Part shown: one piece after another, positions 28,424-36,611 of the stretch | Layout: each line of letters opens with the position of its first letter | How positions within the stretch are numbered: the first letter of the stretch is position 1 | Assembly (NCBI GenBank): GCA_026545225.1 | Contig: CM048849.1 | Span: 43,238,336-43,302,335, forward strand | Direction of reading: 5' to 3' | Origin: Cornus controversa | Taxonomy: Eukaryota > Streptophyta > Magnoliopsida > Cornales > Cornaceae | DNA length: 64,000 bases | The notes under the pieces: model-generated | The model's database searches: none | Told to the model about the DNA's origin: nothing | What the model saw: only the letters and a program-made list of their open reading frames with translations | Program-made: the position numbers and the translations under genes

Positions 28424-30587
28424 AAAAGAAAGAAAAAAAAAAGCTAAGGTGTTATTTGATAACTCAACTAATACTTACTTCTGAATAAATTAAGCGATAA
28501 TCCAATTAAGTACGGCTGATAACGCAATCGCAATTTGAATATCAAATAAAAGAATAAGTTTCACTTACAAAGGGAGATAAACTTTTAAGTGAGTGAGACT
28601 TCACTTATCACTGAACACAAAACACTTAAAATTCAAGCAAGTATGAAAGAAGCTCTCAATTAATAATTAGCACTTTGTTTACCTAGTCCAAAAAAAAAAT
28701 GTCACTTAAAACTCAGCTCTTAAAGATGTCCGCACTTAATTTTCAGTTTTATTAAACAACACATTAAGTTATAGACTCATGTCTTCCAAAATTTTTCATA
28801 CCACCTTCAGTTGAAGTTCAAGGTTCAAAAGCATTTCTGTCTACATTTTAATTAAGAGATCTATGAAGTTTCCTCTAAGAGCATAAATCATAATTAATAT
28901 TGCTCAAAAACATGAAAGAAAAGAAAAATCAGAAATAAACCTTAAAATCATACTCATACATATTCTATATTTTGGTTTCGCATGTATGTCAATACCGCGG
29001 TAAAAATAAAAAAATTCAGAATATTGTTTTGATTCTGAATTTCAAATGTTAATCAAGAGATTACATTTCCCATTGAGTAAGACTCCATTAAGTCATTAAC
29101 TGTATAATTTTTAAATGGTAAGGAACATTCCAAACTCTTCTCTCTTTCTTATACAGGCCTACTTTACCGGCAACTGAAGGGAGTGTTAGTGTCATAGAAA
29201 TCATAAAGAAATCAACAAGGAACAACCAAATTTGATCCTATAAAATCTAGACAAGATTGCCAAATTTCAAGTCTAAATAAGGTTTTCAATTTGTGAGCTT
29301 CAGTACAACTTATTTACTGAAAAAAAAAAACTTCAGTACACCTTATGGCTGAGAGGTCAGAAATTCTTTGACCCTCAAGAGAAGATTTGATCCAACTGCT
29401 AGAGACTCCATATGTTGTTGAGCAACCAATCCCTTCTGCATGACAAGAATAACAATGCAAATGTCCTATAAAATCATCCAGTGAAAAAAAAAAGAAAGAA
29501 AGAAAGAAGAAGATAGTAGATACACACATGCAAAAAAGGGCTAGCCTAGTGCACGAGGCTCCAACCATTGCTAGGTCTAGGGATGTACGCAGCCTTACCT
29601 CCGCATACGGAGAGGCTGTTCCCCATTTCAAACCCTCGACCTCCAGGTTGCAATGGAGAAACCTTGTTGTTGGGCCAAAGCCCACCCTCAAAATACGCAC
29701 ACATATAAATACTACAATAAATTGACAACGAAAGAACCCAAGGCAAGTTTGTGGCAACAAGAAATTGAATACATAAACAAGTTTGGGGCCAACAAGAAAA
29801 AATAATACACATGCAGTTCAATGGAACTCTGATAAGTTGCTGACAGAACTTGAAAACTGTAAATAATATAAAATTTTGAAAACTGTTCTGTTTTATCAGG
29901 TTCGAATTATTCGTTAAAATTTTTGACTATTTTACTCAGATTTCCTCAAGAAGTAGCTGTAGAGTAAATGTTCCTACCGAGACAATTAACATAGAAATGA
30001 CTGAACAAGAAATGTAGAACAGAGGAGTAAATTGCTAATTGCAAAGCAGACAGTGAGAGGCAACACAATAAATAAATAAGTATCCATACAGTTGCTGAAA
30101 AATGTAGGATAGACAATTAATTGAGACAACCAAAAGCTCAATCAATTCAGCCTAAAACAGCTACATATGTTCAGTACTTCATACTCTTTTCTTTTCTTCC
30201 GTTTTCTCAGCAACCAAACTGAAAAATATTAAGAATTTTCAGCCGAAACAACAAATGGACTATACGATAAACATTAAAAATCAACTATTTTGCGGGTGGG
30301 TATTTGAGAGGTGACTAAAATACGTAGAAACAAATAGAGATTTATCCAAACAAATTACTTCCTCTTCAACTAATTTTTCCTCAGAAACGCAGAGATCCAA
30401 GTGGGTATTTCAGAAATTCTCAGATGAGATTTATTTCTTCATGCATGCTATATGTGTGAGTATGCATATACATATATGAAATTGGAACAGGGAAACAAAT
30501 AGAAATTAATGCATGTAATGGTAAGAAAAAAGCAGGGCTTTGATTGCAGTTACCAAGGACGATTGATGGAGCTGCAGCGATCACCAT
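13477..30587 (-). CDS. At3g49140-like conserved plant protein (CREG/HugZ-like), 11 exons, frameshift in exon 6
   Basis: Exons in transcript order: 30554-30587 (ATG 30585-30587), 28045-28322, 27749-27851, 27591-27655, 26615-26734, 26417-26516, 22112-22265, 20289-20398, 19314-19463, 17153-17248, 13477-13587 (stop). All junctions keep phase except exon 6, which is one base too long. Corrected, the protein is about 439 residues. The N-terminus is hydrophobic and Ser/Arg-containing, plausibly an organellar targeting signal. Then come HPLEELKD, a block with HEHISWAECQYVVDEYGDI, and an acidic stretch. The C-terminus (about 322-436, from LEDFQDAEPDVLVHST to EKQIQQLLFP) looks like a DUF2470/HugZ split-barrel module. 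Arabidopsis relatives are annotated 'uncharacterized protein At3g49140', or as PPR proteins although no PPR motifs are visible here. Function unknown. The gene spans 17 kb because introns carry a tandem duplication, SINEs, a TRIM, a MITE and a Mutator-like element. Intron 8 is GC-AG. Confidence 0.88.
13870..14640. repeat. Two-copy tandem duplication, period 386 bp, in last intron of the At3g49140-like gene
   Basis: The anchor GCACAATAATCAATAT occurs at 13894 and 14280. The copies share GCAGGAGGTTTCTGC/CCAGGAGGTTTCTGC, GTCTGTCCATTT, CATATATGCAT and AAACCAATGGG in the same order. Divergence is moderate. Weak open frames on both strands come from this repeat and are not genes. A third fragment of the unit end (TATCAACATTAAGCAAG) is duplicated near 14560-14610. 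Confidence 0.85.
15360..15740. mobile_element. Possible Ty1-copia LTR remnant
   Basis: The stretch contains a run that resembles the 3' part of plant copia LTRs: GATTAGTGTCCCGTGATT, CCCCGTTGGGGTTTTCCAC, then a T-rich run and GACAGATCTATTCACCCC. No partner LTR, primer-binding site or target duplication was found. It may be a decayed solo LTR whose left end lies nearer 14660. The call is by resemblance only. Confidence 0.35.
16701..16866 (-). mobile_element. Au-like tRNA-derived SINE, copy A
   Basis: The element is flanked by the 9-bp direct repeat ACAATTATA (16692-16700 and 16867-16875). Read on the minus strand it has a tRNA-like A-box region (TTGGCGCAATGGTAAGG), a degenerate B-box (GGTTCAAAAC) and the family's 3' part ending in GAGCCTCGTGCACTAGGC. 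It sits in the last intron of the At3g49140-like gene. Confidence 0.8.
18588..18660 (+). mobile_element. Solo LTR remnant of the small TRIM at 24478
   Basis: This stretch shares AAGTTACACC, CTAACAG and CTTTTAGAGTAGATGG with the 73-bp LTRs at 24478-24550 and 24654-24726, in the same order, and ends GTCAACA. No primer-binding site follows, so it is a solo or truncated LTR. Confidence 0.65.
19464..20288 (-). other. GC-AG intron 8 of the At3g49140-like gene
   Basis: Exon 8 ends ATTCAG and the intron begins GCATGT on the minus strand. The only nearby GT, four bases further in, would break the reading frame. The acceptor is TTATGCAG. Splicing at GC joins GIQ to SAISLEDFQDAEP in phase 0, as the conserved protein requires. 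The exon side (CAG) matches the extended base pairing usual at GC donors. Confidence 0.8.
20460..21239. mobile_element. Non-autonomous DNA transposon rich in CGTGTCCG/CACGG repeats, copy 1
   Basis: The ends are AAGAAGCACGG and (reverse complement) CTAGGAAGCACAG, within matching flanks ATAGTAGCTT at 20450-20459 and 21240-21249, a target duplication of 9-10 bp. Subterminal zones are packed with variants of GGACACGG and CCGTGTCCG. The middle is AT-rich and non-coding. A relative lies at 55506-56127. Long duplications suggest a Mutator-like non-autonomous family. It is inserted in intron 7 of the At3g49140-like gene. Confidence 0.75.
23421..23663. mobile_element. Stowaway-type MITE
   Basis: The left end CTCCCTCTGTCCCATAATT and the right end (reverse complement CTTCCTGCGTCCCAAAATT) form the characteristic Stowaway inverted repeat. 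The element is flanked by TA on both sides (23419-23420, 23664-23665). It is 243 bp and non-coding, and lies in intron 6 of the At3g49140-like gene. Confidence 0.88.
23855..24026 (-). mobile_element. Au-like SINE, copy B
   Basis: This copy is flanked by ATTTAGCA (23847-23854 and 24027-24034). On the minus strand it has the B-box GGTTCGAAAC, the family core with GAGGTAAGGCTGCGTACA, and the end GAGCCTCGTGCACTAGGCTA followed by a short T run. It lies in intron 6 of the At3g49140-like gene. Confidence 0.82.
24478..24726 (+). mobile_element. Complete miniature LTR element (TRIM), 249 bp with 73-bp LTRs
   Basis: The LTRs at 24478-24550 and 24654-24726 both start TGTTGAAGGATT and end GTCAACA. Directly after the left LTR is TGGTATCAAAGCC, a primer-binding site for initiator tRNA-Met. 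Directly before the right LTR is a purine-rich GTGAGGGGG tract. A 5-bp target duplication, CTTAA, flanks it (24473-24477, 24727-24731). The internal part is only about 103 bp, so it cannot encode anything and must have moved with enzymes from another element. Confidence 0.93.
28387..28424. repeat. Poly(C)23 tract followed by (CA)n
   Basis: Twenty-three consecutive C residues run directly into a CA dinucleotide repeat, in intron 1 of the At3g49140-like gene about 65 bp from the acceptor of exon 2. The G-rich strand is the transcribed gene's sense strand. The exact length is likely to be error-prone. Confidence 0.85.
28639..29530. repeat. Segmental duplication, proximal copy (partner 33122-34580)
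   Basis: Long collinear similarity to 33122-33344 and 34165-34580. Shared runs include AATTAGCACTTTGTTTACC, ATACCACCTTCAGTTGAAG, AGAGATCTATGAAGTTTCC and GAGCAACCAATCCCTTCTGC. This copy carries about 255 bp (29093-29345) absent from the partner and lacks the 820-bp transposon found there. It lies inside intron 1 of the At3g49140-like gene. Confidence 0.85.
29530..29697 (-). mobile_element. Au-like SINE, copy C
   Basis: CACACAT flanks it (29523-29529, 29698-29704). The minus strand carries the same core (GAGGTAAGGCTGCGTACA) and end (GAGCCTCGTGCACTAGGC) as copies A, B and D, and a degenerate B-box. It lies in intron 1 of the At3g49140-like gene. Open frames over it on either strand are by-products. 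Confidence 0.75.
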
Positions 30588-33121
30588 ACAGAGATAGAGA
30601 GAAGTAGAGAGAGAAAGATGATCTCGTTCAGATGTGAAGAAGCTCAGAATCTGACGGCGAAAGCTGCGTGTTTTTTGGTTTCTTCGAATTGGTACATCAA
30701 AATTTGTCTCGGAGTCAGGTTGCTTGGTTGATTTGTGGATACGACACTCAACTCAAGTGCAGAACTGTCTTTTTCCACCAGAGGCATGTCTGGGTTCTTT
30801 CCCGATCATGATCCCGTATTTTTATTTTTGTTAAATATCAATGACACAAGTTATCGGAAATTTTTTGTCAAGAATTTTTTATTTTTTAATAAGTAAAATA
30901 TCTTAATGGCTCTTAATTATTTTTCAAAAATTTAATATAAAAATATTTAGATTGAAAAATGACAAAACATCAGAGGATGATATACGGCAGGAGGAAGTGT
31001 ATATGATATACGGCACAAACATCAGAGGATGTTTTTGACAAAATTACACAAAATTATAACTGTGTGACAATCTTAAATCTCAGGGAGTGTCAATGAAGTT
31101 TACTCTTTTATTTTTTTAATTATTATTTTTGCTCTCCCACACAATAATTTTAAATCGACAACATAACAATTTTATAATACAACAATTTTAAATCAACAAC
31201 ACTATAATTACATAAAAGTGTTAAATTTTTTATTTAATCATTTTGTATCGTTATAACATGATGTAATATGAATGTTTCTTCTTCGATGTAAAATGTTACA
31301 TCATTGTCTCAGTGTGTTGTATATGTGATGTATTGTATTGCACCGTTAATTTAATAGTGCACAAAAAACAGAAGAGGACCGAATCCCATATTTTTCTCTG
31401 TTTGCAAATCGAACCTTGATTATTTATAAATAATTATGATTTAACTTGATTAAAACTCGGTTCAAAATTATTTGCTAAGAACCGTTTGGCATGCGTTTTG
31501 TTTTGTTGTTTTGTTTCTCTCTAAAATAGAATAAGTGTTTTGTTACGAGTGTTTTAAATAGAATCAAAAACACATTTGTCAAGAAAAATTTGTTTTAAGT
31601 GTTTTTTGTTTTTATTTTTATTTTTATTTTTTCTGTTACAGTTGCTGAAACATAATAAAAACACTAAAATGGTGTTTTTAATTTCGGCCTAAAATTTTTA
31701 AATGTTTTGACACTATTCAAACACAACGAAGAGTACCAAATATGCTTTGTTTTTTACCATGCCGAAACAAAATAGAAAAAGAGTCTTCTCTTCTACTTTG
31801 CAACCCTACTTGTGAAGTCATGGTTCTCATGATTGTTATTGTAGGTTTTTAACGCTAGGGGTCACAATTGTTCGGTTTAGAGCACAAGTCAAATTGAAAT
31901 GGGTTTAAATCACATGCAATACTCAAATTGAATTAGATCAAGTAAAATATAGAATTATTGGATTGGTTAAGTTTTCTAGTTGGGTACCATAATATATGTA
32001 TGTGTGTGAAATAATTAGTAATAGTTAATTTACACACCAAACAAAGGAAATTGTACATGTTAGACTCATGGATAATTATATAATGTAGGTTAAGGATTAA
32101 TTTTGTAAAGGACCCAACTCCTTCTGGGTTGTGCTTTTAATAAGACAAAAACCATAAAAACAAACCGATTTGAATTGTTATTTTATTTTGGAATGATTAG
32201 TAGAGGGTGTTTCATAAATATTTTTTTATTGTTCCAAATTTCAAGGAATTATAATGTCATCTATACTGAATTAAACTAGATTTATTCACCTTCAATGATA
32301 CAGTATACCTTCTTTAGCCCATTTTATATTGAATTATGTATATTCAATTACAACTTTATGGATTATTCAAAGAACTGAATTGAACTTATTTCATTTAATT
32401 TCTTAAATATGTGACGAAAGATTGATCATATTTTATTTCCTTAAATTATTTTTAAAACAAAGTTGGATTAATTCCGACTGTGATCCAATTGTAAATACAT
32501 ATCGATCCATTTAAAAATAATAGAAAAAGGCTCCTACAACATTTAATAATTTTTTTTGTCCGGATAAGATTAACTCTCACATGTATTTGGAGAGACTTGA
32601 ACTCTCTACGTTTCACTTTAAAAGGAGAATAAATACTACTGGATTACAGGTCTCAGTTGTTTAGAAATAACTCGGGCTTAATTAAAACTTGACTTCAAAC
32701 TTTTTATTTATTTTTTGTGGTTAACCAAACGAGTCAAACTAAATGTCATTTGTCATGTTGTAAACTTATTGTTCAAGAAATGAGTCAAAGATAAAAAAAA
32801 ATTATGATTCATGTCTTAAAATCCAACAACATTTAATATGGTTTTATTTATTTATTTTTTTTGTCTAGGCAAGATTACTCCCACAATGTCCTTGAGAAGA
32901 CTCAAACCCTCTATGTTTCACTTTGAAATGAGAAGAAATACTATTAGATTATAGGTCTTGGTTGTTTAGAAATAACTTAGGCTCAAGTCAATTAAAACTT
33001 GACTTTGATTTTTTTTTTGGTTAAGCAAACGAGTTGAACTCAAAATCATTTTGTAAGCTTATGGTTTAAGAACTGAGTTAAGATGAGAAAAAAAACCTTA
33101 TGGCTCATGTCTTAAAATTAA
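30588..33121. other. Upstream region of the At3g49140-like gene and AT-rich spacer
   Basis: 30588-30730 is the presumed 5' UTR of the At3g49140-like gene (pyrimidine-rich TCTCTCTCTACTTCTC on the minus strand). No clear TATA box was chosen. 31020-31110 carries a degenerate end related to the long-TIR element at 51123 (CTCAGGGAGTGTCAATGAAG). 31476-31745 looks like a MITE, starting near ACCGTTTGGCATGCG. 31130-31360 shares short runs, inverted, with 62270-62560. No gene seen. Confidence 0.45.
32536..33110. repeat. Tandem duplication, period about 305 bp, containing two SINE-like units
   Basis: GTTGTTTAGAAATAACT recurs at about 32656 and 32961 with collinear flanks (AATTAAAACTTGACTT, ATTCATGTCTTAAAAT). 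Each unit includes a tRNA-like SINE piece (32551-32651 and 32855-32956, minus strand) with a B-box of the GGTTTGAGTCTTC type. That piece also occurs at 2484-2602. Confidence 0.75.
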
Positions 33122-33344
33122 CAAGTATCAAAGAAGCTCTAAATTTATAATTAGCACTTTGTTTACCTAGTCCAAAAAAAGAAAATTATCAATTAAATTC
33201 AGCTTTCCGCGCTTGATTTTCATGTCTTTCAAATTTTTTCATACCACCTTCAGTTGAAGTCCAAGTTTCAAAAGCATTTCTTTCTAGATTTTAATTAAGA
33301 GATCTATGAAGTTTCCTTTGAGAGCATAAATCATAATTAATATT

Positions 33345-34164
33345 TGACAAAAGTGCAAAATTTCTTGTGAAGTTTTTTAAATGTGCAAAAATATTTCATA
33401 AACTATTTTTTTGGAACAAATTGGTCCCTCAGTGGCCAACTTGACTCCTGACAAACTATAATAACATATATATCCTTTACAATGACCATTATGTCATTCT
33501 CTCTATAAATATAATGCTTTCTAAAAATTCAAAAAATAAAAAAATAATTTAGATAAAATTTTCAAATAATAAGTTTAGAAACATAAAAAAATAAAACAGA
33601 AATAGAACTTTACTTAAGTTTTTTCTAAATAAAAGTGCAACCTCTCCAAAAATGGGGGTTAAGGATTGCTGACATTCACCTCTTTCAGATCCCGCTCAAG
33701 CAGGAGCTTTGTGCACTAAGTTGTTTCCTACTATATTTAGCAAATCAAAGAAAAAAAACGTTTTCAATGATAATTTTATCAAACTCTTTTTTTATTTTTA
33801 AATTGTTTATTAAGAAAACACTATTGACTATACTATTAGAGAAAATAGTATATATGTTAGTTATATTTTTATTTTTAAAAAATATTAAATAAAGTTCTAT
33901 TAGCCTTTTATTTTTTTATGTTTCTAAACTTATTATATGAAAATTTTATCTAACTATTTTTATTTTTTAAATTTTTAGAAAACACTATATTTATAGATAG
34001 AATGACATAATGGTCATAGTAATGGTATCTATGTCATTATAATTTTTTCAAGCAGTCAAGTTGCCCCTTTTTATAAGATGATTGACTCCAAAAAAAATAG
34101 TTTATGATGTGTTTTTGCATATGGAGAAAACTTTTGGATTTTTTATTTTTTGGGTACTTTTACC
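33345..34164. mobile_element. 820-bp foldback DNA transposon with paralogous empty site
   Basis: It interrupts the distal copy of the segmental duplication exactly at TTAATATT, which flanks the insert on both sides (33337-33344, 34165-34172) and occurs once at the matching place in the proximal copy (near 28895). The two ends are imperfect inverted repeats well over 100 bp long (TTTCATAAACTATTTTTTTGG against its complement, and GACCATTATGTCATTCT). No transposase frame. A SINE fragment lies inside at 33634-33723. Confidence 0.88.
33634..33723 (+). mobile_element. SINE 3' fragment nested in the 820-bp element
   Basis: GTGCAACCTCTCC, GGGGGTTAAGGATTGC, GACATTCACCTC and CAGGAGCTTTGTGCACT follow the order of the 3' body of Au-type SINEs, here on the + strand and without the tRNA-like head. 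It sits between the two arms of the foldback element. Confidence 0.55.
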
Positions 34165-34599
34165 TTAATATTGCTCAAAAACATGAAAGAAAAGAAAAAC
34201 TAGAAACAAACCTTAAAATCATACTCATATATATTCTATATTTTGGGTTTGCATGTATTGCAATACCTCAGTAAAAAGAAATGATTCAGAATATTGTTTT
34301 GATACTGAATTTCAAATGTTAATCAAGAATTACATATCCCATTGAGTAAGACTCCATTAAATGGCTGAGAGGTCAAATACTCTTTGACCCTCAAGAGGAG
34401 ATTTGATCCAACTGATAGTGACTCCATATGCTGTTGAGCAACCAATCCCTTCTGCAGGATAAGGATAACAATGCGAATGTCCTAAAAACATAATCGAGTG
34501 AAAAAAAAAAGAAAAAAAAATAAAAGAAAATACACACACCCAAGAAAGGCTAGCCCAGCGCTGTACTCATGTCCCTGCCTGTACAAGCCTAACCCAGAA

Positions 34600-35529
34600 T
34601 ATAGTCTAGTCAAGTTGATGAGGTTGGTTTTGCAGTCAGCTTAAGTATGATGGCATGCCTACAAATACAACAACAATCAAGTCTTTTTTTATTACTTGTA
34701 ATCGATTATATGAATTTTATGTTTCTATTCCGCTGTATTTAAGAATACAGTAATTCACATGCTATCGTATTTTTCTTTATTAATTTTACGCACGTTACCT
34801 TTGGTCTTACTCTTCTTCTAGTATTACTTTCAATGTCGACTGTGTCACTTTTTCTAACCAGCATACTTAAAAGATTTTCTTTGGCTATGAAGACAAACAA
34901 GTAGAGTCAGTAAATAAGCAAGTAGAGTCATTTGTAACAATCAACAGTTTTGTGACGCATAAATGTGAGTAGAGTGGTGAACAAACTATGACAATTTATA
35001 CGAAATATGTGATCCCCAAATTTACAGCTGTAAACGAATAGACAAATTATAGCAACACACATGCTATACTTTACACGGTAGGTATGGTGGAGAGGGTATA
35101 TGTTGCGCCTGGCGCACCGTGCACCAAACGCATCTTGACCCTTCAAGTTGCATCCTGACCCTCCTAGTGCTACACGTATGATGGAGCTCACAACGCGTGT
35201 AGCGCACAGAGGGTCCAAATGCACTGATGCATGTGTGCGGGACCTATTGAATATTTATTTGTAGTTAAGGTTGCATTGTAAGTAGCGCCTTGTCTTCGGA
35301 ATGATTGGCTTGACGAGATACCAGAATTCGTCATATATTTTATTTTATTTTAATTTTGTATGCATATCCTTAATAAATTATTAATCCAACCACTGTTACT
35401 CTGAGAAATAAAAACCACCATCATATCTTATGTGTTGTTTCCATGACCCAACTATTCACGTATTACCCAAACCAACCCGGCTTACTGTTCAACAACAACA
35501 ACCAAGACTACTTTTAACAAACCCCCTTG
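34600..35529. other. Spacer without recognised gene
   Basis: Mostly AT-rich. 34920-35250 is unusually GC-rich for the area (TTGCGCCTGGCGCACCGTGC around 35102) and gives a 98-codon minus-strand open frame that I could not assign. It may be an old transposon or captured fragment. Nothing else was identified. Confidence 0.4.
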
Positions 35530-35534
35530 TTGGA

Positions 35535-36239
35535 TGTTAGAAATATAGGAAGATTGTATATTGAATTGATTTAATTGAATTATACATAAAAACTAATTTA
35601 TAGGCACAAAATCTTGGAGGCTAAGTAAACTTAGGAGACAAGAAATTCTAGTCCTAGATAGTTTAGGAGAAGGTATAAGAAACTTATTAGAAAAAAATAT
35701 ATAATCTATAATATAAAATATATAATCTAACAGCCCCCCGCAAACTCAAGGTGAGTTATATGAAGCCAACTTGAGTTTGGAAATAAAATCTTAAATGTAG
35801 CTCACGAAAATAATCTGGTAATGTAACCAACTGTAGCTGTGAACACATATTAATAAGTTGCAAAAGAGTAGAGCTTGGTAGACAAATATAGCTCATTGGA
35901 GAGACGGAAAGATCGAAAGTGGCTCGTTGGAGCAAAAATTGATTTAAAAATCAGAAAAGGAGCTTGTTAAATTCAGCGACTTTGACACATAGATGCTACG
36001 GCTCGTGAAAGGAATCTGATGATGTTACAACAGTGACTGCGAAACACATACAAAGAAGCTGCAAAAGAGCGAACTCGTTAGAGCGACGGTAAGACTGAAA
36101 AATTACTAGTTGGAGTGAAAACTGATTTGAAAATAAAAAAAGGGGCTCATTGAAATTAGCAACTTTGACACATAGATGCTAGTGGGAGCTAATGAATTGA
36201 ACTTGAGTTGGGCTATCATATTTTTCTTCTTTTATTAGA

Positions 36240-36291
<52 letters not shown>

Positions 36292-36606
36292 GCGAAAGTT
36301 ATTTCTAAGATTTACCGAGACCGCCGGGGATGAAGCTGATGGTTTCATTCCCGACGGTGATGATGATGGACAATGAAGACTACCAGAAATTGATAGACTC
36401 TGATACCATGTTAGAAATATAGGAAGATTCTATATTGAATTGATTTGATTGAATTATACATAAAAGTCAATTTATAGGCACATAATCTTGGAAGCTAAGT
36501 AAACTTAGGAGAGAAGAAATCCTAGTCCTAGATGGTTTAGGAGAAGGTGTAAGAAACTTATTAGGAAAAGATATATAATCTATAATATGAAATATATAAT
36601 CTAACA
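35535..36606 (-). mobile_element. Complete short LTR retroelement (TRIM-like), 1072 bp with 198-bp LTRs
   Basis: The LTRs at 35535-35732 and 36409-36606 both begin TGTTAGAAATATAGGAAG and end TATATAATCTAACA. The 5-bp target duplication TTGGA flanks the whole (35530-35534, 36607-36611). On the minus strand the right LTR is followed at once by TGGTATCAGAGTC, the initiator-tRNA-Met primer site. The left LTR is preceded by a G-rich tract (GCGGGGGGC), so the element reads right to left. Internal sequence is 676 bp, without gag or pol, and contains two diverged copies of an approximately 190-bp unit and a (TA)n tract at 36243-36290. Confidence 0.94.
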
Positions 36607-36611
36607 TTGGA

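Noticed and set aside
29314-29760. 148-codon minus-strand frame
   Set aside because: It crosses a SINE and its flanks, and similar frames recur at other SINE copies; no protein family.
35535-36606. Full-length retrotransposon with gag-pol
   Set aside because: Only 676 bp of non-coding interior between the LTRs.
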